From Nitrobacter sp051535215 (GTDB taxonomy: Bacteria > Pseudomonadota > Alphaproteobacteria > Rhizobiales > Xanthobacteraceae): a stretch of DNA of 64,000 nucleotides. The stretch spans positions 248,001-312,000 of the forward strand of contig NZ_JBPPLY010000002.1 of NCBI RefSeq assembly GCF_051535215.1. The letters are read 5' to 3'. Of this stretch, positions 27,365-35,929 are shown one piece after another. Both the position numbers and the translations under genes were made by a program. Each line of letters opens with the position of its first letter. Position 1 is the first letter of the stretch. The notes under the pieces were generated by a model. The model worked only from the letters and a program-made list of their open reading frames with translations, made no database searches and was not told where the DNA came from.

Positions 27365-27391
27365 AAACCCGAACCGGAAGGGTTCGGGTTT
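27365..27391 (+). terminator. Hairpin terminator after phasin 2
   Basis: AAACCCGAACC (27365-27375) pairs perfectly with GGTTCGGGTTT (27381-27391) around a five-base loop, followed by CGTTTCC. The 11-bp stem makes this the strongest hairpin in the left part of the window. Confidence 0.85.
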
Positions 27392-27600
27392 CGTTTCCGA
27401 GAACATCTCGTCGAATGCTCTTGATTCCGCACAGGAAGCCGAATTTGTAACGGCAGGGCGAGGGGCCAGGGGCATTGTTGTTGGGTCGTCGACTTAAGCG
27501 GCTGGCCTCGCGATAACCGATGGTTGCGGCCTTGCCAAAGCAGAGCGTTGCTCCTAGTTTCCGCCCCGCTCGCCTCCGTTTTTCGGGACGCGAACAGGAT

Positions 27601-27677
27601 GCAGTTGTAGCTCAGTTGGTTAGAGCGCCTGTCTGTGGAACAGGAGGTCGGTGGTTCGAGCCCACCCAACTGTACCA
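27601..27677 (+). tRNA. tRNA-His (GTG anticodon)
   Basis: A complete cloverleaf: acceptor stem 27601-27607 with 27667-27673, D arm GCTC/GAGC, anticodon stem CCTGT/ACAGG with anticodon GTG at 27635-27637, T arm GGTGG/CCACC with TTCGAGC loop, and encoded CCA at 27675-27677. The discriminator (27674) is A and the first pair is G-T. The lack of the usual C73 opposite G-1 agrees with the known loss of this identity feature in a clade of Alphaproteobacteria. The photosynthesis cluster begins about 0.5 kb downstream. Confidence 0.96.
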
Positions 27678-28210
27678 ACACAATCAATAGCTTAGACGTT
27701 TCCAACGCAGAACAGCGCGCGAACATGAGACTTTTAAAAGCCTCATGTGAGCCTTTGCGGCGGCGCTGTGCTTCTGTGCGCCGTGATACAGCATACCGTC
27801 GACGGTCATGGCCGTATCAGGTGGCGCTCGCTGACGGCAGCGAGGGGCCGAACGCGCGCCGGCGTTCTGCCAGCGGCACGATCGGTCGCTTCACGTGATG
27901 GGGGGCCGGCCGGGACGTATGCCTGGTCGGTCTTCTGTTCGCGCGGCATGCCGATGCCGAGTGGTTTCGCGAGCAGCTCGGCCGCCGCCGTCCCCCAAGA
28001 GCCTAGCCGACCGTCTTCGGCGGCGTATCCCTGCTTTTCGCATCTCCGCCCGTTGACCAGATCGCTTAGTCTGCATAACGTCAACCAAAGTTGACACAAT
28101 GCGGCGCGGCCTGACAAGCTGCTTGGGGAACTGGATCGGTCCGGTCGGCCGTGAACCGCTCGGCAACGGCGCGGCTGATCTGATGGAGCGCTGCAGGACG
28201 GAGGACACTC
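27678..28210. other. Gene-free spacer between tRNA-His and the photosynthesis cluster
   Basis: This 533-base stretch has only short frames without recognisable products. It contains a near-perfect dyad at 27724-27747 (CATGAG-CTTTT-AAAAG-CTCATG) with no T tract, and a PpsR-type operator at 28079-28096 near its right end. The bchI leader with GGAGG at 28199-28203 ends it. Confidence 0.6.
28079..28096 (+). promoter_or_regulatory. Candidate PpsR operator upstream of bchI
   Basis: CGT-N12-ACA containing the exact inverted repeat GTCAAC-CAAA-GTTGAC (28080-28095). The PpsR/CrtJ consensus is TGT-N12-ACA, so one base of the left half-site differs. It also includes a TTGACA at 28091-28096 that could be a -35 element. 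It lies 115 bases before the bchI ATG. Confidence 0.65.
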
Positions 28211-29236
28211 ATGGCGAGGGCCTTTCCATTTTCGGCGATCGTCGGCCAGGACGAGATGAAGCTTGCCTTGATGATTGCGGCCGTCGATCCCCGGATCGGC
28301 GGCGTTCTCGCCTTCGGCGACCGGGGGTCCGGGAAATCGACAGCGGTTCGCGCGCTGGCGGCGCTTTTGCCGACCATGCGGGCCGTCGTGGACTGCCGCT
28401 ATCAGTGCGATCCCGATGACGTCGCCTCGTGGTGCGAGGCCTGCAGGGCACAAGCCCTCAAGGGTAAGCTGAAGTCACATCGCGTGCCGGTGCCGGTGGT
28501 CGACCTGCCGCTCGGAGCGACCGAAGACCGCGTGGTCGGCGCGCTCGATCTCGAGCGCGCGCTGGCGCATGGCGAGAAAACCTTCGAGGCCGGATTGTTG
28601 GCGCGGGCCAATCGCGGCTTCCTTTATATCGACGAGGTGAACCTGCTGGAGGACCATCTGGTCGATCTCCTGCTCGATGTCGCTGCCTCCGGCGAGAACG
28701 TCGTCGAACGGGACGGGCTCAGTATCCGGCATCCCGCCAGAATCGTTCTTGTCGGCACTGGCAATCCGGAGGAGGGCGAGTTGCGTCCGCAACTGCTTGA
28801 TCGCTTCGGTCTGTCGGTCGAGGTCAAGACGCCGGACGACCTGCTGACGCGGATCGAAGTGATCAAGCGGCGGGATGCGTTCGAAAACAATCCTGCCGAC
28901 TTTGTCGCGCAATGGGCGAAGCAGGAAGCAAAGTCGCGGAAGACGATTCTGTCGGCCCGTGAGCGGATCGATGAGGTCTTGGTCTCCGACGCCATGCTGA
29001 CAAGGGCTGCGCAACTGTGCATGTCGCTCGGCACGGACGGACTGCGCGGTGAATTAACGCTCATGCGGGCCGCGCGTGCGGTCGCTGCCATCGAGGGCGA
29101 AAAGGTTGTCAACGAAGACCATTTGAAGCGTGTCGCACCGGCCGCTTTGCGGCATCGGCTGCGCCGCAATCCGCTCGACGAATCCGGAGCGAGCGTGCGG
29201 GTCGAGCGTGCGCTCGCCGAATGTTTTGCCGCATGA
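28211..29236 (+). CDS. bchI: Magnesium chelatase ATPase subunit I
   Basis: A 341-residue AAA+ motor of Mg-chelatase, which inserts Mg2+ into protoporphyrin IX with BchD and BchH. Walker A GDRGSGKST (residues 36-44), Walker B region FLYIDEVNLLED, and the sensor segment GTGNPEEGELRPQLLDRFGL are all present and typical of BchI. The ATG at 28211 follows GGAGG. It opens the bchI-bchD unit and its stop overlaps bchD by 4 bases. Confidence 0.97.
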   Translation: MARAFPFSAIVGQDEMKLALMIAAVDPRIGGVLAFGDRGSGKSTAVRALAALLPTMRAVVDCRYQCDPDDVASWCEACRAQALKGKLKSHRVPVPVVDLPLGATEDRVVGALDLERALAHGEKTFEAGLLARANRGFLYIDEVNLLEDHLVDLLLDVAASGENVVERDGLSIRHPARIVLVGTGNPEEGELRPQLLDRFGLSVEVKTPDDLLTRIEVIKRRDAFENNPADFVAQWAKQEAKSRKTILSARERIDEVLVSDAMLTRAAQLCMSLGTDGLRGELTLMRAARAVAAIEGEKVVNEDHLKRVAPAALRHRLRRNPLDESGASVRVERALAECFAA

Positions 29237-30990
29237 GCGCGGGCGCGGCGATCTGGCTGGACGCGGTAACCTCGGCCGCCTTGTTCGCGGTCGATCCCGT
29301 CGGCGTTGGTGGCATTTGCGTCCGGGCGAGTCCGGGCCCGGTGAGGGATCGCTGGCTCGTGACCTTGCGGGCCTGCTTTCCGCTTTCCGTCCCGTTCCGA
29401 AAATTGCCGCCCGCGATTTCGGAGGACCGCCTGCTGGGCGGCCTCGATCTGGCGGCGACGCTGCGGGCGGGACGCCCGGTGGTCGACCGGGGGTTGCTGG
29501 CGGACATCGATGGCGGCGTCTTGCTTGCGGTGATGGCCGAACGGCTGCCGCCCGCCACGGTGGGGCGTTTGAATGCCGTCATGGATCGCCGCGAGGTCGT
29601 TGTCGAGCGCGACGGCGTGTCTCGCCGGATGCCGTCATCCTTTGGCGTCGTCGCCTTCGATGAAGGTCTGGACGATGAACAGGCGCCTGCTGCGTTGCGC
29701 GACCGTCTCGCGTTCCAGATCGATCTCCAGTCCTTGGGGAGCGTGGACGTGAGTGCTGCCGGCTTCGACTTCGAGGCCGACGATCTCATTGCGGCCCGTC
29801 GCCGATTGGCGGAGACGACGATAGCGGCGGACCTTGTCGAGACACTATGCCAGGTTGCGGTCTCACTCGGCATCGCCTCGCTTCGCGCTCCCCTGCTGGC
29901 GGTCCGTGTGGCGCGGGCAGCGGCGGCGCTTGCCGATGATGAAACCGTGCAACGCGCACATCTGGAACTCGCTGCACGATTGGTGCTGGGTCCGCGCGCG
30001 ACGGTGTTGCCGGCGCCGCCCGAGCAGGAGCAGGAGCGGCCCTGCGATCAAGATCCCGGCGAAGCAGAGGACAGTCGCGACGACGAAATCTCGATCGAGG
30101 ATCTCGTTCTCGAAGCTGCACAGGCCGCGATCCCGCCCGACCTGTTGAAGCGGCTGCAGGACAATAGCCTCAATCGACCTCGCAATACGAGTGCCGGCAA
30201 GCAGGGACAGTCACGGGCGGGTCCGCGGCGCGGCCGGCCCACCGGTGTGCGCCGTGGCGATCTCGGCCGCGGCGCTGGGCTGAATCTGCTGGAAACGTTG
30301 CGCGCGGCTGCGCCTTGGCAGCCGCTTCGCCGGATTTCAGCGAGCAACGAATTCGGGGGAGCGACACGCATTCTGATCCGCAAGGAAGATTTCCGCATCA
30401 AACGCTTCAAGCAACGGAGCGCGACGTCGACGATCTTCGTCGTGGATGCTTCCGGCTCCTCGGCGTTACAGCGACTCGCCGAAGTCAAGGGCGCGATCGA
30501 GTTGCTGCTGGCCGATTGCTACATCCGGCGCGATGAGGTCGCATTGATCGCATTTCGCGGCCAGACGGCCGACCTGGTTCTGCCTCCGACGCGATCCTTG
30601 ACCCGTGTCAGGCGCAGCCTTGCAGCGATTGCCGGCGGTGGCGGAACGCCGTTGTCGGTCGCGATCGCATCGGCGACCACGCTCGCGTCCGCGGTTCGCA
30701 GCAAAGGTCATTCGCCGACGGTCGTGCTGATGACAGATGGGCGCGCCAACATGACACGCGACGGCAGCGGAGGCCGTGCCGCTGCGGAAGCCGAAGCGCA
30801 CGAGGCAGCGCGGCAGTTGCGTGTCACCGGTATTCCCGCTGTCGTCATCGACACCTCACCGCGTCCGCACCCGCAGGCCGAGCGGATCGCGACGGAGATG
30901 AGGGCGCGGTATGTCGCGCTACCCTATGCCGATGCCACAAGGCTCTCGCGCGCGGTACAGGCAAACATCCGCGGGGATGGTCAGGCATGA
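29233..30990 (+). CDS. bchD: Magnesium chelatase subunit D
   Basis: A 585-residue partner of BchI. It has an N-terminal AAA-like domain (about 1-240) without an intact Walker A, an acidic/proline-rich linker (PAPPEQEQERPCDQDPGEAED region), and a C-terminal VWA domain (about 390-580) with the MIDAS start VDASGSSA and TDGRANM. These are the expected features of BchD, which acts as a platform for the BchI ring. The ATG at 29233 overlaps the bchI stop (ATGA), so the two are translationally coupled. Confidence 0.96.
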   Translation: MSAGAAIWLDAVTSAALFAVDPVGVGGICVRASPGPVRDRWLVTLRACFPLSVPFRKLPPAISEDRLLGGLDLAATLRAGRPVVDRGLLADIDGGVLLAVMAERLPPATVGRLNAVMDRREVVVERDGVSRRMPSSFGVVAFDEGLDDEQAPAALRDRLAFQIDLQSLGSVDVSAAGFDFEADDLIAARRRLAETTIAADLVETLCQVAVSLGIASLRAPLLAVRVARAAAALADDETVQRAHLELAARLVLGPRATVLPAPPEQEQERPCDQDPGEAEDSRDDEISIEDLVLEAAQAAIPPDLLKRLQDNSLNRPRNTSAGKQGQSRAGPRRGRPTGVRRGDLGRGAGLNLLETLRAAAPWQPLRRISASNEFGGATRILIRKEDFRIKRFKQRSATSTIFVVDASGSSALQRLAEVKGAIELLLADCYIRRDEVALIAFRGQTADLVLPPTRSLTRVRRSLAAIAGGGGTPLSVAIASATTLASAVRSKGHSPTVVLMTDGRANMTRDGSGGRAAAEAEAHEAARQLRVTGIPAVVIDTSPRPHPQAERIATEMRARYVALPYADATRLSRAVQANIRGDGQA

Positions 30991-31087
30991 TGATCGCTAA
31001 CCCGCTTCAGCACCGTTCCCCCCGTGCGATCGGGGTCTCCGCATCGTCGTCCGACCGGCGGCGGCTGGGTGTCCGCACGAGATCGAA

Positions 31088-31155
31088 TTCCAGCATGCTG
31101 GAACGAACAATCGTCAACATGCGTTCTCACGGCCTGGTGACAAGATATCCTGTCA
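31088..31155. promoter_or_regulatory. Two palindromic operator-like sites before the alpha/beta hydrolase
   Basis: The 229-base gap between bchD and the next gene contains a perfect 16-base palindrome TTCCAGCATGCTGGAA (31088-31103) and an 18-base dyad TGACAAGATATCCTGTCA (31138-31155) with one mismatched pair. Neither is a terminator. They could be operators for an unknown regulator or a diverged PpsR-like site (TGA-N12-TCA). Confidence 0.45.
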
Positions 31156-31219
31156 TCTGGATGCCTCAATGCCGTATTTGGCCGGCAAGTAAAGCGGTCA
31201 GACAATGAGAGGACGATCG

Positions 31220-32191
31220 ATGCTGCAGGTCTCATCAACGGCAAACGCCCAGAGCGCCAACCTGGCACGCGAGGAGGTGCTGCCGACGCCGCTGTCCGGC
31301 AGGCGCACCGAACTTGCCGATCGGCACAGCGGCCAGGTCATGCTCTACGGCCAGGGGCTGACGTCTCCCGGCGGGACCGCGCCGCCCTTGCTGTTGGTGC
31401 ACAGCATCAATGCAGCCGGAACGGCGTACGAGATGAAGCCCTTGTTCGAGCACTATAGCGGCAAGCGTGCGGTCTATGCTCTGGACCTTCCGGGTTTCGG
31501 CCTGTCCGACCGCAGCGATCGAAAGTATACGCCGCGACTGATGACGGACGCCATCCATGCAGCCGTCCACGAAATCCAGCGGGCGGAGGGCGATGGCCCC
31601 ATCGACATCGCCGCGCTGTCGCTGGGATGTGAGTTCGCGGCGCGCGCCGCGACCGAGACGCCGAACGCGTTCCGCAGCATTGCGCTCATCAGTCCGACCG
31701 GTTTCGATCGCCGATCTGCCCGTGCTGCAGGGCAGACTGGAGGTGATGGCACGCGCGCGATGCCCTGGCTGCTTGGATTGCTGAGGGTTCCGCTATGGAG
31801 GCAGGGCTTTTTCTCGGCTCTTACCTCCCGCGCCAGCATCCGCTTCTTCCTTCAGAAGACCTGGGGTTCGAAAGAGATCGACGAGGGGTTGCTCGAGTAC
31901 GATTACATCACCACGCATCAACCGGGCGCGGAGAACGCACCGTACTATTTCGTGTCGGGCTACCTCTTCAGCACGGATGCGATGAAACTCTACCGAAGCC
32001 TCTCGATGCCCGTCTGGATGTCCCACGGTGCGCGCGGAGACTTTGTCGACTATGAACAAAAAGACCTCGTCCAGCGGTTGCCGAACTGGGATATTTCGGT
32101 TTTTCAGACAGGCGCCATGCCGCATTTAGAAAAGCCTGCGGAATTCATCGCGCTCTATGACAGCTTCCTGAATCGTTTGGCGACGAAATAA
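31220..32191 (+). CDS. Alpha/beta hydrolase in the cluster, not BchO
   Basis: A 323-residue alpha/beta-hydrolase fold protein between bchD and bchO. The N-terminal strand LLLVHSINAAG supplies the oxyanion region, the nucleophile elbow reads ALSLG (Ala replaces the first Gly of G-x-S-x-G), an acid lies in HGARGDFVDY and the His in GAMPHLEKP. It is a full-length hydrolase, distinct from BchO next to it. ATG 31220 has GAGAGGA about 7 bases ahead; ATG 31205 is an alternative. The substrate is unknown; the context suggests pigment metabolism. Confidence 0.8.
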   Translation: MLQVSSTANAQSANLAREEVLPTPLSGRRTELADRHSGQVMLYGQGLTSPGGTAPPLLLVHSINAAGTAYEMKPLFEHYSGKRAVYALDLPGFGLSDRSDRKYTPRLMTDAIHAAVHEIQRAEGDGPIDIAALSLGCEFAARAATETPNAFRSIALISPTGFDRRSARAAGQTGGDGTRAMPWLLGLLRVPLWRQGFFSALTSRASIRFFLQKTWGSKEIDEGLLEYDYITTHQPGAENAPYYFVSGYLFSTDAMKLYRSLSMPVWMSHGARGDFVDYEQKDLVQRLPNWDISVFQTGAMPHLEKPAEFIALYDSFLNRLATK

Positions 32192-32248
32192 CTCATATCC
32201 GAGACGCTGAATCGGTGACTTCGTAACTTCTTTGTCAGTGGCGGCACG

Positions 32249-33154
32249 ATGGGTGCAAAACTATCCTGGCGTGCCGACGGCGCGGACTGGCCCAATCGCG
32301 AAGCAAGCCGCTTCGTGGAAGCCGCCGGGTATCGCTGGCACGTTCAAATCATGGGATCCGGTCCCGTCGCGCTGCTTGCGCACGGCACCGGATCGGCCAC
32401 GCATTCCTGGCGCGCGCTGATGCCGCTTCTGGCCCGGCACTTCACGGTGGTCGCGCCGGATTTGCCTGGTCACGGTTTTACCGAGATGCCGCCGGCCTTT
32501 CGTTTGTCGCTTCCCAGCATGGCGCGGGATCTCGCCGCGCTCTGCAGGCAACTCGATGTGAAACCGCAATTCGCGATCGGCCATTCGGCCGGAGCCGCGA
32601 TTCTCACGCGCATGGCGCTCGACCGATCGATCGAGCCGAGCCTGATCGTCAGCCTCAACGGCGCCTTTCTTCCGTTCGGCGGCATTGCCGCGCTGGTGTT
32701 TTCGCCGCTCGCCAAAGCCTTGACGTTCAACCCGCTGGTGCCACGGCTGGTCGCGCGGCGTGGCGGTGATCCGGCGGCGGTGCACCGGTTGATCGCCGGA
32801 ACAGGATCGATCATCGACGCCGAAGGCGAGCGGCTCTACGGCAAGCTCGTCTCTACCCCCGCGCATGTGGCGGCCGCCCTGCAGATGATGGCGAATTGGG
32901 ATCTGCGTCCGCTGGTCCGTGATCTGCCCAGGCTGCAACCGGCTCTCCTGCTGATCGCAGCCTCCAACGATCGCACGATTCCGCCGGACATTGCGCGCAG
33001 GGTTCGAGAGATCTTGCCCAAGGCAAAATTGAAGATGATCCCGGGGCATGGTCACCTCATGCACGAGGAAGTGCCCGAACTTGCCGCGCAAATCATCATT
33101 GACGAAGGAATCTCTTCCGGTGTCATTGCGCCGCAACATGGAATGTCAACCTGA
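32249..33154 (+). CDS. bchO: Alpha/beta hydrolase BchO
   Basis: A 301-residue alpha/beta hydrolase of the BchO group, a conserved companion of Mg-chelatase genes whose exact reaction is unclear. It has HGTGSATHSW early on, the nucleophile elbow IGHSAGAAI, an Asp in ASNDRTIPP and the catalytic His in GHGHLMHE. Its length suits BchO (about 280-300). It follows bchI-bchD and the extra hydrolase on the same strand. The ATG at 32249 lacks a strong ribosome site. Confidence 0.9.
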   Translation: MGAKLSWRADGADWPNREASRFVEAAGYRWHVQIMGSGPVALLAHGTGSATHSWRALMPLLARHFTVVAPDLPGHGFTEMPPAFRLSLPSMARDLAALCRQLDVKPQFAIGHSAGAAILTRMALDRSIEPSLIVSLNGAFLPFGGIAALVFSPLAKALTFNPLVPRLVARRGGDPAAVHRLIAGTGSIIDAEGERLYGKLVSTPAHVAAALQMMANWDLRPLVRDLPRLQPALLLIAASNDRTIPPDIARRVREILPKAKLKMIPGHGHLMHEEVPELAAQIIIDEGISSGVIAPQHGMST

Positions 33155-33195
33155 CTTGATATTTTTTCTGGCGCTACCGTCAATTTGTATTTACA
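33144..33195 (+). promoter_or_regulatory. Candidate PpsR operator pair upstream of crtI
   Basis: TGT-N12-ATA at 33144-33161 and CGT-N12-ACA at 33178-33195, the second including TGTATTTACA. Their spacing (34 bases, about three helical turns) suits cooperative PpsR binding. The first overlaps the bchO end and the second ends only 9 bases before the crtI ATG at 33205. Confidence 0.5.
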
Positions 33196-33204
33196 CTTTG
33201 CGGC

Positions 33205-34746
33205 ATGCACGATGTCTCGCCCCCTGTTCATGCGCGGACATTCCGCGCCGACACCCGGCCGCACGCCGTCGTCATTGGCAGCGGATTCGGTGGACTGGCA
33301 GCGGCGGTGCGGCTGGGCGCGCGGGGATATCGCACGACTGTTCTCGAAAAGCTCGATGCACCGGGCGGGCGTGCCTATGTGCATCGGCAGGACGGCTTTA
33401 CCTTCGACGCCGGCCCCACAATTATCACTGCGCCCTTCCTGTTCGAAGAGCTATGGTGGTTGTGCGGACGCCGGCTTGCCGATGACGTCACGCTGAAGCC
33501 CGTGTCGCCGTTCTACCGCATTCGTTTCGACGACGGCGCCGTATTCGATTGCTCCGGCGATGCGGCCGAGATGCGCGAACAAATCGCCCGCTTTTCAGCG
33601 GGCGACGTCGCCGGCTACGAAAACTTCCTGAGAGCCAGCGAGGCGATCTTCAAGGTTGGTTTCGAGGAGTTGGGCGACGTGCCCTTCGACTCCTGGAAGG
33701 ATATGGCGCGCATCGTGCCGGCGATGCTCCGCTTGAAGAGCTATCGTACTGTGTATGATTTTGTCGCCTCCTTCGTGCGCGACGAGCGGCTGCGTGTCGT
33801 GCTGAGCTTTCATCCGCTCCTGATCGGCGGCAATCCGTTTACGACCACCTCGATCTACTGCCTGATCGCATTTCTGGAGCGGCGCTGGGGCGTACATTTC
33901 GCAATGGGCGGTACCGGCAGCCTGGTGAAGGGACTGGTCGGGTTGATAGAGGGGCAGGGCGGATCGGTCCGGTGCGGATCCGAGGTCGCCGAAATCCTGA
34001 CGCAACGAGGCGTCGCCACCGGCGTACGGCTTGCGAGCGGCGAGACCTTGCAGGCCGACATCGTGGTGTCGAATGCCGATCCCGCCTGGACTTATAAGAA
34101 ACTGCTGCCGGGAATTGCGCGCAAACGCTGGACCGATCGCCGCATCGACAATGCGCGCTACTCGATGAGCCTGTTCGTCTGGTATTTCGGCACGCGCCGC
34201 CGCTTTGACACTGTCGCGCATCACACGATCCTGCTCGGACCACGCTATCGTGGACTGCTGCAGGACATCTTCGAGCGAAAGGTGCTGGCGGAGGATTTCA
34301 GCCTCTATCTCCATCGGCCGACCGCGACCGATCCCTCGCTGGCACCGCCGGGCTGTGATGCCTTTTATGTGCTGTCGCCGGTCCCGCATCTTGAGAGCGG
34401 CATCGACTGGTCGGTCCAAGCTGAGCCGTATCGTCAACGGATCGAACGGGCACTCAGCGAGACCGTCTTGCCGAACCTCGGGCACGAAGTGGTGAGCTCG
34501 CGAATTTTGACCCCGCAGGATTTCCAGGATCGGCTCTCATCCTATCGTGGCGCGGCGTTCGGACTCGAGCCGATCCTGACCCAGAGTGCGTGGTTCCGGC
34601 CGCACAACAGGAGCGAGGAAGTCGAGCGGCTGTTTCTCGTCGGCGCCGGCACGCATCCCGGCGCCGGCCTTCCTGGTGTGCTGTCCTCGGCCCGAGTGCT
34701 TGACGACATCGTTCCTGATGCACAATCGCTGGAGAAGATCGCGTGA
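33205..34746 (+). CDS. crtI: Phytoene desaturase
   Basis: A 513-residue FAD-dependent desaturase of the CrtI family that converts phytoene to lycopene for the spirilloxanthin series. The dinucleotide fold AVVIGSGFGGLAAAVRL (about 22-38), ERK-like LEKLDAPGGRAYV, and the C-terminal GAGTHPGAGLPGVLSSA signature are diagnostic of bacterial CrtI. The ATG at 33205 leaves a very short leader after the PpsR-type site. Its stop overlaps crtB by 4 bases (GTGA). Confidence 0.96.
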   Translation: MHDVSPPVHARTFRADTRPHAVVIGSGFGGLAAAVRLGARGYRTTVLEKLDAPGGRAYVHRQDGFTFDAGPTIITAPFLFEELWWLCGRRLADDVTLKPVSPFYRIRFDDGAVFDCSGDAAEMREQIARFSAGDVAGYENFLRASEAIFKVGFEELGDVPFDSWKDMARIVPAMLRLKSYRTVYDFVASFVRDERLRVVLSFHPLLIGGNPFTTTSIYCLIAFLERRWGVHFAMGGTGSLVKGLVGLIEGQGGSVRCGSEVAEILTQRGVATGVRLASGETLQADIVVSNADPAWTYKKLLPGIARKRWTDRRIDNARYSMSLFVWYFGTRRRFDTVAHHTILLGPRYRGLLQDIFERKVLAEDFSLYLHRPTATDPSLAPPGCDAFYVLSPVPHLESGIDWSVQAEPYRQRIERALSETVLPNLGHEVVSSRILTPQDFQDRLSSYRGAAFGLEPILTQSAWFRPHNRSEEVERLFLVGAGTHPGAGLPGVLSSARVLDDIVPDAQSLEKIA

Positions 34747-35789
34747 CTGACGCCTCCGATATCGCAGTCTGCAGGACGCTGCTACGCGGCGGCTCGCGGA
34801 CCTTCTTTGCGGCCTCCTTGATATTGCCACGCGCGGTCAGCGATCCCGCGATCGCGCTTTACGCCTTCTGTCGTCTCGCCGACGATGCCGTTGATCTCGG
34901 CGGCGGCAGATCGCATGCGGTCGAAGCGTTGAGGGATCGCCTGACCCGTGCCTACGCCGGTCAGCCAATGCCGTCGCCGGCCGATCGGGCGTTTGCGGAC
35001 GTGGTCGCGCGCTTCGCTATTCCGAGGAAATTGCCCGAGGCCCTGCTTGAGGGGTTGGCCTGGGATGCCGAAGGCCGCCGCTATGAGACGCTCAATGATC
35101 TCCTGGATTATGCCGCGCGCGTTGCCGGGGCCGTCGGCGCCATGATGTCGCTGGTGATGCGCCGGCGCGATCCGGCTGTCGTCGCGCGAGCGTGCGACCT
35201 CGGCATCGCGATGCAACTCACCAATATCGCCCGCGACGTTGGTGAAGACGCGCGCGCCGGCCGCCTCTATCTGCCACTGCAGTGGCTGCGCGAGGCGGCG
35301 ATCGATCCCGCGGCGTGGCTGGCCGATCCGTGTTACGACATGCGCATCGGCAGCGTCATCGGGCGCCTGCTTGCCGTCGCCGACAAATTCTATCAGCGGT
35401 CCATCGCCGGCGTCGGGGCGCTCCCGGTTTCTTGCCGACCCGGCATCCATGCCGCGCGATTGATATACGCCGAGATTGGACATGAGCTGGCGCGAGCAGG
35501 GCTCGATTCAGTTTCACGCCGAACGGTTGTGTCCGGATCGCGCAAGCTTCGCCTGCTTGCCGATGCTGTGGCGCACGCTTCTTTTGCGGAGCAAGGCTCG
35601 ATCAGCGATGATGTGGAGCCCGCGGTCCGCTTTCTGCTGGATGCGGTCGCGGCGTCCCAGTCGACCGTCGTTTTGGGCATGTCGAGATCCACTGGAAAGA
35701 GTGTGCGCGATCGGGCCGTATGGGTCCTCGATCTGTTCGAGCGGCTTGAACACCGCGATCAGTTGCGGCGCGCCGGTGACCTCTCATGA
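34743..35789 (+). CDS. crtB: Phytoene synthase
   Basis: A 348-residue squalene/phytoene synthase that joins two geranylgeranyl diphosphates. It has the first Asp-rich motif LYAFCRLADDAVD and the second NIARDVGEDARAGRLYLP. The start is GTG at 34743, within the crtI stop. A 47-codon ORF begins at its own stop (ATGA), so a three-gene coupled unit is likely. Confidence 0.96.
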   Translation: MTDASDIAVCRTLLRGGSRTFFAASLILPRAVSDPAIALYAFCRLADDAVDLGGGRSHAVEALRDRLTRAYAGQPMPSPADRAFADVVARFAIPRKLPEALLEGLAWDAEGRRYETLNDLLDYAARVAGAVGAMMSLVMRRRDPAVVARACDLGIAMQLTNIARDVGEDARAGRLYLPLQWLREAAIDPAAWLADPCYDMRIGSVIGRLLAVADKFYQRSIAGVGALPVSCRPGIHAARLIYAEIGHELARAGLDSVSRRTVVSGSRKLRLLADAVAHASFAEQGSISDDVEPAVRFLLDAVAASQSTVVLGMSRSTGKSVRDRAVWVLDLFERLEHRDQLRRAGDLS

Positions 35790-35929
35790 ACGGTATGGGC
35801 GGACTCGTTGAGTTCTGTGTGGTTGCAATGTTCGCGCTTGGTTGGGCTTTGCTCGAGTGGCAGGGACGCAGGCTTGACCGCAAGCGCGCCGAGCGCGAGC
35901 CGGCTGAGACCCGAGACGCCAGCGAGTAG
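35786..35929 (+). CDS. 47-residue single-pass membrane protein coupled to crtB
   Basis: A short ORF starting at ATG 35786, which overlaps the crtB stop (ATGA), and ending with TAG. The product begins MNGMGGLVEFCVVAMFALGW, so one hydrophobic helix (about 6-22) is followed by a charged tail with many Arg, Glu and Asp. I do not recognise a family. The overlap and strand argue for a real gene in the crtI-crtB unit; a repeat follows immediately after its stop. The role is unknown. Confidence 0.6.
   Translation: MNGMGGLVEFCVVAMFALGWALLEWQGRRLDRKRAEREPAETRDASE

Noticed and set aside
27724..27747. CATGAG...CTCATG dyad as a tRNA terminator
   Set aside because: The stem has one mismatch, effectively no loop and no T tract after it, so it is not a convincing rho-independent terminator.
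27635..27898. 87-codon ORF starting inside tRNA-His
   Set aside because: It reads the tRNA and a palindromic spacer; the product is Arg-rich with no recognisable feature.
29233..29900. Active ATPase domain in BchD
   Set aside because: The AAA-like region lacks an intact Walker A motif; this is normal for BchD and not a defect.
30987..31208. 73-codon ORF overlapping the bchD stop (ATGA)
   Set aside because: Its composition is unlike a folded or membrane protein, it runs through both palindromes, and its end overlaps the hydrolase leader; coupling alone is not enough.
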